This document shows positions 35,621-46,409 of a DNA stretch of 64,000 nucleotides, piece after piece; within the stretch, counting starts at the first letter, position 1, and the number at the start of each line of letters is the position of its first letter. Location of the stretch: the NCBI GenBank assembly GCA_964036665.1, contig OZ038526.1, forward strand, positions 27,218,001 through 27,282,000, written 5' to 3'. The stretch comes from Gordius sp. MW1. Taxonomy: Eukaryota; Nematomorpha; Gordioida; Gordea; Gordiidae. Under the pieces are notes generated by a model. That model ran no database searches. It saw nothing but the letters and a program-made list of their open reading frames with translations, and had not been told where the DNA came from. The translations under genes and the position numbers were made by a program.

Positions 35621-36116
35621 TATGTATAAAAATAGTTCAAATAATTTTTTAGATACTTTTGTATATAATCTATAAAAAAAAATTTCTAATCATTTATTAT
35701 TTTATTTAAAATGTAATTTATGCATTTAAATTATAAATATATTGCTATCATTTCTCCACTTCCCCGCGCATTGGTGGTCGTGGTATGCTGTGATATACAC
35801 ACAAACACAAGTATACACTTCATTCTTTTCTATATTCTGCATAGCATACCATTAATGGGCGAGGAATGGGAGAATGTTTTATAAAATATAACACAATATA
35901 GATGGCATTATATTAATTATACATGCATTAATTATATTAAATTAAAATAATAAATATTTAGAAAATAAAAATGTATAGAATATATACAAATTAGATAATA
36001 AAAAAATTATTTGAACTCTTTTTAAGACATATTTGTTAAAAGTATATATTTACAACTATTTTCTGTTTAATAAAAGCTAACTTATAGATAAACCTTGATT
36101 CCTACCTTATTAATTA
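35621..36116. other. AT-rich spacer before the Ginger1 insertion
   Basis: No gene. Bases 36045-36116 resemble 44905-44975 (ACAACTATTTTCTG-TTAATA), linking it to repeat D. Confidence 0.35.
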
Positions 36117-36380
36117 CTAGTTAAGCCCGGTGTAACGTAAGATTTTGTCTCCGTTAAAATCGTCTCCACGTGAATTACACATTCTCATTGGTTGAAAACC
36201 ACAAAATGATATGTTTTTGACATGTCACGTGTTTTTTATAATAACGTGATTGAACGAAAATTAGCCAGAATCACTGTTATTTTCGTATCCATTTCCATCA
36301 AAATTGTATCCAGCAATTCTACTTCAATTAATATAGAGTTAAATAAGGTATTTACAAACTTTTTCACTAGTTTGATGTTT

Positions 36381-36730
36381 ATATGATGAAGAAATATATA
36401 GTTAATTTATAAAATTTTAGTAGTTTATTTTTTGAATAATTGATCCCATATCAAGTTATTAGTAAGTTATTGATATAATCATTCTTAAAAGTAAGTTGCA
36501 CTTAGCTATAAGATCAAGAAATATATGGTTATTCTATAATATTTTAGTAGTTTATCTTTTGAATAATTGATCCTATATCAAGTTATTAGTAAGTTATTGA
36601 TATAATCATTCAAAAGTAAGTTGCACTTAGCTATAAGATCATATGGTTATTCTATAATATTATAGTAGTTTATCTTTTGAATAATTGATCCTATATCAAG
36701 TTATTAGTAAGTTATTGATATTACACTTAG
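36381..36730. repeat. Three-copy tandem repeat in the Ginger1 left region
   Basis: Unit contains AGTAGTTTAT-TTTTGAATAATTGAT, CATATCAAGTTATTAGTAAG and AAGTAAGTTGCACTTAGCTA. Lies upstream of the transposase ATG. Confidence 0.8.
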
Positions 36731-36791
36731 CATTGGAAATAGTTGTTATATTATAAGAATAGATTGCTATATGTTTTTTTAATTTTATAGA

Positions 36792-39321
36792 ATGGCAGAA
36801 TATTGTTTTAGTGACATAAAAGAGTACCTGGTAAATGGAACTATACCTGAAATCTTTACACGCAAACAGAGAACTTATTTTGTTAGGAAATCAAAAGGTT
36901 ACTATGTTAAGGGAAATTTTCTGTTTGTAAAAAAACAGCAAAATTTTGCGACCAGAAAACAGGTACTTAAAGTGAAACTTTTTTATTTTGTTAGAGAAGG
37001 ATTTAAGGGTAGTTATGGATTCTGACGAAAGGAAACAGATCCTGGCTTTGTATCACAATGGTATGGAAGGAACTATTGTAGGTCAAAGCTTTGGGGCACA
37101 TCTTGGTATAAACCGTACAAGGACCAAGATTACTGAAAAGTACTGGTTATAATTTTATTTAAACTAAATAATAAATTAAAAATAGGTATTATTGGCCTGG
37201 TTTGAGTGAGGATGCTGCAGCATTTATCAATGGCTGCAGTATATGTCAAAAACATACTTCCAAGATTGATAAATGCACCCCAGAGCTGCAACCTATAACC
37301 GTTCCTCCATTTCCATAACGACTTGTGGGGATAAATATATGTAATTTGCCCGAAAGTGCTGAAGGATTTAAGTGCATTCTAGTATTAATTGACTTTCTCT
37401 AAGTTTGCCATAGCTGTCCCGATGAGATCCCATACAGCCCTAGAGGTTTCCCAAAATCTTCTACAAAATTTCTCTTTATGGGGATTTCCTGAGGTAAGTT
37501 AAATCTCATTGTTAAATCATTATTTATAGGATGTTATAAATGACCAAGGCAGGGAGTTTGTGAACTCCTTTACTCAAGAGTTATACACTCTTGGAGGGGT
37601 ACATCAAAGGATTACCACTGCATACCATCCTCAAGCCAATGGCTTGGTAGAAAGGATGAACAGGACTTTATTGGCTGGCCTTAATAAAGCCCTGGATGGT
37701 CATTTCGAGCAGTGGGAGTCAGCGTTGCCTGGTGTGACCTATGCAGTCAACACCGCCGTTCAAGCGTCAACAAAGTTGACACCTTACTACCTGATTTTTA
37801 ATTGGTATATACAAACTATGTCATTACACTCATTTTTTATTTGATATCTATTTGACACCCCAGGCCTGTCCAGAAAACTGACATTGAGATAGCTGCCGAG
37901 CCTAAAGAGGTTGTGATAGAGATGGAGCCTTATTCTGTTGTCAATTTTGACGAAGTGGTTTCTGCCACTCGTCTGTCCTACCAATTTGCCAGTAAAAATA
38001 TTAAAAAGGCACATAAATATCAGAAAAAGTGGTATGAGAGGAGACATAAAACCACTTATACGTTTAAGAAGGGCGATGCTGTACTTGCCTACAACTTAAG
38101 AAGGGCCGATCGAAAGGGCGATAAAACCGCTCCTTCGTGGTTGGGACCTTACAAAATAGTAGATGACTATAAAGGTACGTTATGCTATGTTTTTATAATT
38201 TTCCGTTTTATTTAGGCACGTATACACTTGCCAACATGTCGGGGCAAACGCTCAAGAAAAAATATCATGGGGGCAATCTAAAAAAATTTAAAGAAAATCT
38301 TGATGAGGGTATTTATTAATTAAATATATGTTGATTAAATATTTAAGGTTTGCCTAGCGACCGTTGGAACAAGTCGGATCTGATACAAGCCACAGGTTGC
38401 TGGTTAAACCTTTATAACTTTTATGTTTAATTTCTATAATACTTACTGTAATTTATTTTTAAATAGTAGAGAGAGGGGTTATTAAAGATGGTGAGGCGGC
38501 AGCACTGCCCGTGAATCTCATGTCAAACGGTCCTTCACCAGGTAATAACTTTGATCAAAAATAATCCTTTTTTGAATAATAAAGCGTTAATAAATGGGGA
38601 TGAAGTGGTATACATATCTAAATCAAAGGAAATACTCGCTAAGGAATCCACAGGTTGCTGGTTGAACCTTTATAACTTTCAACATATTTATGTTCAATTT
38701 CTATAATACTTACTGTAAACTATTTTATTGTACCCAAAGATGAGATCGTATTTGTATCAGAAGAAGTTCGAGAAATTTCCAGGTTTAAGCTGCCAGACAT
38801 GGCTTGGAAATTTTGGGCCATGGATAAGTATTATAATTATAAAATTATATATATATTGATATACTAGATTGGGTCATAATATCCCCATAGCTTCTATAGA
38901 GACGCCAAGCAAGGAGCTTAAACCTAATTATGGAATTTACATCACTATTGGCGACGTTAACTGTTTTTACCGTTGCATAAGCAAAGCAATATATGACACA
39001 GAGGATAATCATCCTTTGATTCGCTATTATATTTATAATTATTTTATATCCGCTGATCCACCCGAAGTGGTGACAGCCTTGGTACGCCCTCTTACCTTAC
39101 CACAATATATGACTGTCAAAGAGTTATATATTTTAGGTAAGTGGCCGAACCACATAGATATTTTATTATTTTCCTATGCATTTAACATTCCTGTACATGT
39201 ATTTTCCGTGGAATTAAAACAATGGATATCATACCCCCTTATTTATTCAAAAGATAGTCACGCGATTTATTTTCATCACAATATAAATCACTTTAATTAT
39301 ATATTTGATATATGTTTATAA
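36792..39321 (+). pseudogene. Ginger1 transposase: gypsy-type integrase plus OTU domain (10 exons, disabled)
   Basis: Exons: 36792-36962, 36997-37139, 37186-37493, 37530-37804, 37864-38174, 38216-38308, 38348-38395, 38467-38541, 38740-38827, 38868-39321; AG/GT borders and phases agree throughout. Domains: N-terminal TYFVRKSKGYYV; zinc finger (ALYHNG, GAHLG, YYWPG, CSICQ); D,D-35-E core with INDQGREF and NGLVERMNRT; GPY/F domain (WLGPYKIVD); OTU (GDVNCFYRCIS, catalytic His in NHFNYIF). Lesions: stop TAA at 37316-37318, Asn (AAT 37334-37336) where the first catalytic Asp is expected, and a frameshift near 37395-37402 consistent with two lost bases. The OTU part is open. Transposition by this copy is not possible. 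Confidence 0.92.
38869..39321 (+). pseudogene. OTU-like cysteine protease domain of the Ginger1 gene
   Basis: Last exon, about 150 codons without a stop. GDVNCFYRCISKAI matches the OTU box GDGNCLFRAI, with Asp and Cys in place and Val for the second Gly. The family His appears near the end in HHNINHFNYIF. The stretch before it (MAWKFWAMD, exon 9) joins in phase. OTU domains cut ubiquitin chains; what this one does for the transposon is not known to me. Classed with the pseudogene because the same gene is broken upstream. Confidence 0.85.
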
Positions 39322-40487
39322 AATATTTTTAATTGTTAAAATTTATACTGTTTTTATAAAATATTTTTAATTGTTAAATTTGTTTTATGTATACTGTTTT
39401 TACTCTATAGTTACTTTAAATAAAATATCTTATTCTTATTCCAATGTCTAAAAATGATATTTGACAAAACATGGTTTATTATGTCTTTTTCCAATAAAGA
39501 TGATATGTAATGGCTAAAATATACATTTATTAAAATAATGTTATCAATATCATTAATTTATTTTATATTATAACAGAATAAAAATGTTTGATTAATACAA
39601 AATAATTGATTGAGGTTAAGCCAATGAATTTTATGAACAATTCTTATATTTATATAAATTAATTGAATTTGTTTATAATAGTTTAAAAAACGTAATACAA
39701 AATAAATGATTGACGTTAAATCAGCCAATAAGAACTCATTTTGCTATAAAAATGAATTTATATGATTGACATTTTGATTGACGTGGAGACTATTTTAACG
39801 AACTAAAAAATAGACGTTACACCGGCAAACGTTGTTTTGCCATATACATTATGTCTGGCAAATTAACTAACTTACTATAAGTGTGTGGACAATTTTTTGC
39901 AATACTACCATTATTTTATTTTTCTAGTTAGCTGATTTATTTGAAATACAATTTTCTTTAATATAATAAAATAATTAATTGAAGGATGGATAATTTAAAA
40001 ATATGCTTCTATGATCGACCACGTGATAATAAGGGCAAAGCATAATTTAAATTTTAATTATTTAATTTAAATAGTTTGTTAAACCCCAGTAATTTTGACC
40101 GTATACTGTAACATTTTTATTATACTTTTAAATATCTAATTCAAGAAAACTTCAGCCTTGTATGTATGGCGTCATTATTGTATATGATGCTATAAATGAA
40201 ACTGGCCGAGAAATGTCCGATATTTTTAAAACGAAAAGGTATTTTAGGAATCTGAGAAAGCTATTTTACCCCTGGCCGCCCTGGGCATCTACGACTAATT
40301 TTTCGCGCGAATCGGGTAGGTAGTTTCAGAATTTAGCCCTTTTTTAAAACTAAAAGGAAATTTAGGATTCTGCGAAAGCTATTTTACCCCTGGCCGCCCT
40401 GGGAACCTACGGGTAAAGTTTCGCGCGAATCGGGCCGGTAGTTTTAGAATTTAGCCCTTAACATACATACACTTTATATATTAATTA

Positions 40488-42475
40488 CTAGCTGTACCCT
40501 GCCAAGCGTTGCTTTGGCTCAGTCCTTAAGTGGTTAAATAAGTATAACCTATTAATAAGACTAATCTAAAATGGGGTCATATATGAAATAATTTATAATG
40601 CCAAAGGTCCGAATGCTAATGCAAATAAATATCCATAATATTCATTTAAGAGCGATATAAAATATTTATTAATAATAATTCATAAGAGTATATAAGCATT
40701 AAAATATAAAAAGCTTATAATAATGTATGGGTAATAAAGAGCTGTATGAAGATTTTGGCTGAAAGTATAATGTAAAAAATGATGTAAATAGTAAAATAAA
40801 ACCTGCAAGGGAAAGTTGATGGATAAAGGGTAAATCAATGATAGGTCTTATGAAGAATAAGGTAATACACGTAGAGTATTAGAGCTTCTTGTGAATGTCT
40901 CGTCAAATTTGGTTTTAATACTCTGGCATAATAAAAAGGGGACGAATGCTAAAATAAATATAAAATTATAGAATTTAAAAGGTGATTATACGCGAGTAAA
41001 ATTAATGGGCTTTAATGGTAAATACTAAAAGTTATGAGTGGATAAATAGAAATGATACTAACTTTAATTATGCATGCAGAAAAGTAGTGATGTAATTATT
41101 TATTGCTTGATGTTGGCAAGTAAATTAGTATTAAATTTATTGTTAAAAGACTCTAAATCTCTGAGATTACTTAACTAACATACTTATTATCGTGTTCCTG
41201 CTGCGCGGAATAAATACACAAAGAGATTCCGGGCGGAACATGATTTACCAATATTTGAGGGAAGAATTATTAGGAATTAATTGGGGGAATTGAAAGGGGC
41301 GATTTTAAAGCATTTAATTTAGATTAATTTACAGAATAAATTGGGTGATTTGGGGGAAATATTGGGCCGTAAAAGATAAACTATTGGGGGATGGCCGGGC
41401 TTAAAGCCACTAAATAAAGATAACTTTACCGCTCTACATTTCACCAATCTATTTTATTACAAGAAAAATTATATTAATCATAATAATCCTCAATGATCAA
41501 TATCAAAATTATCAATATGATCACACGCGTATATCAAAAATCACTGATGCGTGTTCATGTTGATCAATGGGGAAGAAATAACAAATACGTATAAGCGCGT
41601 GTGGGGGGGGAAGTATTACACACGTAAGGAAAAATAAATAAAGGAAAAGACGTGTATACTCCAGTATACAACACTTATCAATAAAATAACTACAAAAAAC
41701 AAAACATTACCTTATAACTCTACACGTACTTGTACAATTATCCTGGATCAAATTTTGTTAAGTGAATATTACTACATGAAATTAGCATTAAAGATAGCAT
41801 TGCATTGCTATGAATATTTAATTATATTAAATATATGGATTTTAAATATGATGAACTTTCCTAAAATTGTAATTAATTATTGTTTGATGTTCGCAAGTAA
41901 ATTAGTATTGAATTAATTGCTAAAAAAATTATAAAATTCAGAATTTAAAATTTGAAAATGGTATATATTGATTATAACCAATATCCGGTTTATAAACAGG
42001 AAATGTGATTCTCGATGCGCGCTTTGATTATTATAACAATAGTTTCACGTCAAACGTTTAGATAAGTAAACCCTTAAAAGAGCACGCGTCTTTTTTATAT
42101 TATAAAATTTTTGATGTTTTACGATTTTTAATTATTTAGTTGTAACAGATATATATATAATGTAAAAAATAACCCAAAGGTGAATAAAAATAGTGAAATA
42201 TGTGACAAACGATTAGTAGAAAAACATTTAAAACTATGCGCACAGCTCTAACATAAAATTATAATCGAGATAAGCATTGTAGCTGACGTCCGCTAGATGG
42301 CGTCAACCAAATTAAAAAACATGGTTCCCGCTGTCGCAGGTTGATAAAAAGTATCTATAAACCATCCACAATGCTAAGGCAATAATCTGGCCAAATTTGG
42401 TGGCAATCGGTTGAGTGAGAACTCTAAAAGTTATTAGCGTTCAAAAAAAGGGACTTAGATTTTTATATATATAGA
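40488..42475 (-). mobile_element. Helitron H1 (right neighbour is head to tail)
   Basis: Minus-strand 3' end: GCCAAAGCAACGCTTGGC hairpin, then CAGGGTACAGCTAG. Minus-strand 5' end: TCTATATATATAAAAATCTA at 42475. It contains an inserted R1 repeat copy around 41190-41620. The 5' subterminal block GGTGGCAATCGGTTGAG and TTATTAGCGTTCAAAAAAAG is shared with H2. No open gene. Confidence 0.8.
41190..41750. repeat. Repeat R1, most complete copy, inside Helitron H1
   Basis: Starts near TGTTCCTGCTGCGCGGAATA and runs through GGAATTAATTGGGGGAATTG, ATGGCCGGGCTTAAAGCC and a G8 run. Same order as 1434-1582 followed by 85-345. It could be a solo LTR (TG start, AATAAA inside) but the right end is not fixed. 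Confidence 0.5.
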
Positions 42476-44164
42476 CTAGCTGTGCCCGGCCAAGCGTTGC
42501 TTTGGCTTAGTCCTTAATTAGCTAAATAATTAGTATGAATTAATATAACTTTATGCAAAATTTAGGGTCAATCGTTTATGATATAAAAAAATATAGGAAA
42601 AGGCATACTTATTCATAATTAAATAGATTTGTAATAGTTTAAAATGTGTTAATTTTATATATTGAAAAGTGCGATGGTAACGATAATGGGCATAGTTGGG
42701 TAACAAAAATTTATACACCACTGCACTGGTGTATAAAAGTTAGTTTTAATGTTAGACAATGTATAGAAAATAGTTTAGTAGAGCGTTTATAAATAGTAGT
42801 TTAATGTCATAGCCTAAAATCTATAGTATCAAAATGAAGAGATATTAAAAGATCTTTTTCAAATTTGGTTAAATGAAGTCTTTTATAATATTTGGTTGGA
42901 ATGAGAAATAATTAGAAATAAAACAAATTTCCGCTAGTATAATGGAAACCAATAGGTTTGATGGTTCTTTGTAAATCTTGCGATTACCGATTAGAACTTA
43001 AAACGGTTTTTCATAAGCCATTGTGCATTCATCCCAAACGATAAGTTTGCACTTCTGTAATACTCTACCCATTCCATATATTCTGGTAATGTTGCACATT
43101 AGAGTTTCACAATAATAAGCGTTTAAAGGCAATTTTTATGCTGAATGAGCAGTTTTTCTACCGGGTAATTATGTGAAAGCCCTTCCGGAAGACGCTAGAA
43201 CCACGGCTATATTAATTTGGGAACGAATAGTTGCTAGAGCAATGTCAGTAGGAAAGTTTTACCAGTTTCTCCTCAAGCATCTAAGAAGAAGACTTTTCCT
43301 CTCCTTAACCTTTATTGCCAGCAAGCAAAATCTTATTGTAAAGGGGGGCGACAACGTTTTAAGTTCAATTAGGATGAGGGGGGGGGGGGGCAAAATATAA
43401 TTTCTTTGAATTTTTAAGGGTTTTTGTATTAAATTTTTTTTTGTCATTTAAGGGGGGGGGGCATAAACCCAAGTTCTATCTACGTAGACAATTGCGTTCC
43501 GCAATTGAATGGTCGCCACGCTACCACCATCCTCTGTTGATCTTATTTTTTTATAAAGGATACCCATCACTGTCCGTAATATAACTAAGGTAGAGCAGAC
43601 GTTCAGATTTCGTGCTCTCGAAGCATTATTCTGTATGAATAATTATATAATTGTATTTCAAGTTTGTCGGTTAACCATTGTCTGCATTTATCAACTTACC
43701 GTTAAGGTAATCTTTTTGTACTTTTAATATTAATAACCGAACTTTATAAAAATAGCGAAAAAGCACGAAATGTGGGAATGTTTCTAAAAGCGCGCGTTAT
43801 TTTTATTTAAGAAAATGGTGATGTTTTACGGTATCGAGAATATTTATTTGTTACAGCTTTATATATTGTAAAAAAAACGGGCGTAGTTGAGTTAAAAATT
43901 GAGATACAAATGACAAAGCAATCGTGGAATAAAGTTTAAGGTATAACGATGAATAAGTATAAAAAACGTAGTATAAATAGTACGCTAGATGGCGGTATAG
44001 ACTACCAAAAAACAGGGTTCCCGCTGTCGCAGGTGGATAAAAATTATCTATAAACCATCTACAATGCTAAGGCAATAATCTGGTCAAATTTGGTGGCAAT
44101 CGGTTAGGAACTCTAAAAGTTATTAGCGTTCAAAAAAAAGGGACTTAGATTTTTATATATATAA
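42476..44164 (-). mobile_element. Helitron H2 with a helicase relic
   Basis: CTAG end (42476-42479) directly touches the GA (5' TC) end of H1. Hairpin GCCAAAGCAACGCTTGGC, then CGGGCACAGCTAG. The other end carries the same GGTGGCAATCGGTTAGGAAC and TTAGATTTTTATATATATA border as H1. Contains a Pif1-like helicase fragment on the - strand at 43000-43255 and two runs of G (43380-43392, 43451-43460). Confidence 0.85.
43000..43255 (-). pseudogene. Helitron Pif1-like helicase fragment
   Basis: On the - strand: QINIAVVLASSGRAF, then after a frameshift GRKTAHSA, KLPLNAYYCETLMCNI and CKLIVWDECTMAYEKPF. These match the ASSGIAATLL-GGRTAHS-FKLP and CNI...LI-WDE-TMA (Walker B) motifs of Helitron helicases. 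A stop inside and the missing ends show it is a dead relic, but it identifies the family. Confidence 0.85.
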
Positions 44165-45790
44165 TTACAACCGAGTCATCTAAATATTCCAATTATTTAA
44201 CAAATTTAATTTTTATGCTTTAACAAACTACTTTTATTGATATCAATTAATAAATCATACCAATCTTTGTTTCTTACCTTATTAATTTTTATGTCTGAAT
44301 ATGAATATTTCAATATAGAACCGGGTTATTAATTATTATAACTGAATTATCCGAATATTCCAATATAGAACCGAGCGAAAATCAGAAAATAATGAAACAA
44401 GATGAAAAAATATATATATGATGCGAAACAGTTTTATTCGATACCCGATTACAAAAAGGAGAGATAAAAACATATTGTGGTTAAAGTTCAACGATCTCCT
44501 TCATGCACGCTTGCCATGCTAGCGCAGCTGACCGGCATCTTACAAAGAGAGGGGGAGATAGGGAAGAGGGGGACGAAGGGGAGAGAGGGACGAAACTACA
44601 ACACCATACCCTTTAAGATAACTTCCTTCGACCCAAGTGTTGATCTCTCTCAGCACGGTCCGAACCTGAGTCCTGACCGCATACGTTTTTCTCTTGTCCC
44701 TTTTTGAGCGTACGTATCGAACTTTTTTGAATGTTTGAACAATTTCTGGTTCAATCTTTTTGATTTCATTTTGCCGTAAATTGTACTTCCCCATCGAGCT
44801 TGCAAGGGGGTGGGTTGTTGTAAGGTAACGTCACATCGATGGCTAACGATTAACCATGTAAATCTGAGCGTCGTTGGGTTCAGGATACTCTTGTTAAAGT
44901 ATAACTTTACAACTATTTTCTGCTTAATAAAAACTAACTAATAAATAAACTTTATTTCTTACTTTATTAATAATTATAACTGGATTATCTGAATATTCCA
45001 ATATAGAACCGCGCGAATAACATCAGAAATTAAAACGGAATAAAAAATGTATAATGCAAAGAATTTTTATCCGATATGGGATTACAAAATGGAGAAATAA
45101 AATCTATTGAAAGTTCAACGATTTTCTTCATGCACGCTTGACTTGCTAGCGCAGCTGGCATTAGCACGCGGCATCTTACAAAGAGAGGGGGAGAGAGGGA
45201 GGAAGAGGATAGAGGGCAGAATCCACAACACCCACCCTTCAAGATAACTTCCTTCGACCCAAGTGTTGATCTTTCTCAGCACGGTCGTCGGACCTGAGTT
45301 TCTGACCGCCTACGTTTTTCTCTTGCTTGTTCGGGCGTAAGCATCGAACTGCATCGCACGTTTAAACAATTCCTGGCTCTCTCTTTTCGATTTGATTACA
45401 TTCACCAAAAATTTGATCTTACTTCCCCATCGAGCTTACTACGGGGAAGGGGGGAGGGTTTGTTGTAATGTAACGTCACACCGATGGCTAACAATTTACC
45501 TCGTATATTTGAGCGTCGTTGGGTTTAGGATACTTCACCCAATTGTTTTCGTTTAACGCAACGCAACCCAAAGAAGTTTTCTTTGCTTTCTCCTAATAAA
45601 GCAAGACAAAAACATTTTTGCTACCCTAAGTCGCTCAGGCCGCTCTTCAATAAGAGCTGCCAGCCTTTCGATAGTAAAAGTACGATATTTTCGTTAAATT
45701 AGCAGCGACGTCGCTATACCACACATCAGCTATAGGCGCCGACATAGGTACCAGCGACATCACTAAGTGTAAAAAAATTGTCATGAGGCG
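44165..45790 (-). repeat. Unrecognised repeat D, two tandem copies (- orientation)
   Basis: Units about 44200-44895 and 44896-45545 share, in order, GAATATTCCAATATAGAACC, GCATGCACGCTTG-type blocks, GCTAGCGCAGCTG, AAGATAACTTCCTTCGACCC, CTCAGCACGGTC, CCCCATCGAGCTTGC and GGCTAACGATTAACC. Past 45545 the second continues with sequence mirrored at 34840-35050. The - strand frame 44794-44540 (KVRYVRSKRDKRKTYAVRTQ, then TVLREINTWVEGSYLKG) has a partly preserved counterpart in the second unit. No family recognised. Confidence 0.55.
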
Positions 45791-46401
45791 TATCTCGCAA
45801 AATTGCAACACCGCCTACCATAATCACCTGAGAGTTATGAACTCCGTGAAAGGTAACCTAGGACCTGACTACGATAGTATTACCACTCATCGAACCAAGT
45901 GCGACGTTCCGGGAACCAACCAAATGTATAAATCACACCATGCGCAGCAAAAATATTTACCCACCCAGGAAATTTGACCTCATCAAACCTATTTAAAGGT
46001 GATACGGCATATAGCCAAAAAACAGGTCATTCCAAAAATAAATTTGCATCTGGGATCACGTGCGCGCATGCTATACTAAATTTTATACACGAAAACTCGT
46101 CGTATGCGCATTGCTCTGTACCGGTAGAATACCTTCGGGCTTGGCCCTACCGTCTCAAAAGCACAGGCATTATCCTTCAGCGCATATTGACCACACTGCT
46201 CTGTACAGGCAACTTTCATGCATAACGTTATATACCATCAGATACTTTTATCATCCGCCATATTCCGATCATCAAGCAGGTACCGACAGAATTTTCCGGA
46301 ATCGCATTAGCGTCCTATAGCACCGAGATTACATACCTTCGGCGCCCTCTTATCGCACTGTCAGATACCAGCTGATCAATCAAGGACAATGATAGACGAC
46401 G
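45791..46401. other. No gene recognised
   Basis: Less AT-rich than its surroundings, with overlapping frames of 64-86 codons at 45783-46320 that resemble nothing I know. Possibly old element sequence. Confidence 0.35.
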
Positions 46402-46409
46402 ATTGACGT

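Larger units (their letters stand above)
36131..39821 (+). mobile_element. Ginger1 DNA transposon with CCGG TSD
   Basis: 3691 bp. TIRs begin TGTAACGT and match for about 45 bp with small gaps, sharing CGTTAAAAT and GTCTCCACGT. The target duplication CCGG lies at 36127-36130 and 39822-39825. Known Ginger1 elements have TGTNR ends, CCGG- or CCGT-specific 4-bp TSDs and a gypsy-type integrase with an OTU or Ulp1 protease domain; this copy has ends, target, integrase and OTU. A three-copy ~125-bp tandem repeat (36381-36730) precedes the gene. Confidence 0.95.
36117..40487 (-). mobile_element. Helitron split by the Ginger1 element
   Basis: CTAG at 36117-36120 then TTAAGCCCGG; after the Ginger1 copy the sequence resumes as CCGGCAAACGTTGTTTTGCC, completing the - strand 3' hairpin seen at 23853 and 54453. 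The body (39826-40487) has two ~115-bp GGCCGCCCTGG/TTTCGCGCGAATCGGG blocks and ends ACATACATACACTTTATATA. Confidence 0.8.

Noticed and set aside
36792-38319. Remnant of a gypsy LTR retrotransposon (integrase only)
   Set aside because: Introns, TIRs, CCGG TSD and the OTU domain fit Ginger1 and not an LTR element; no RT is present.
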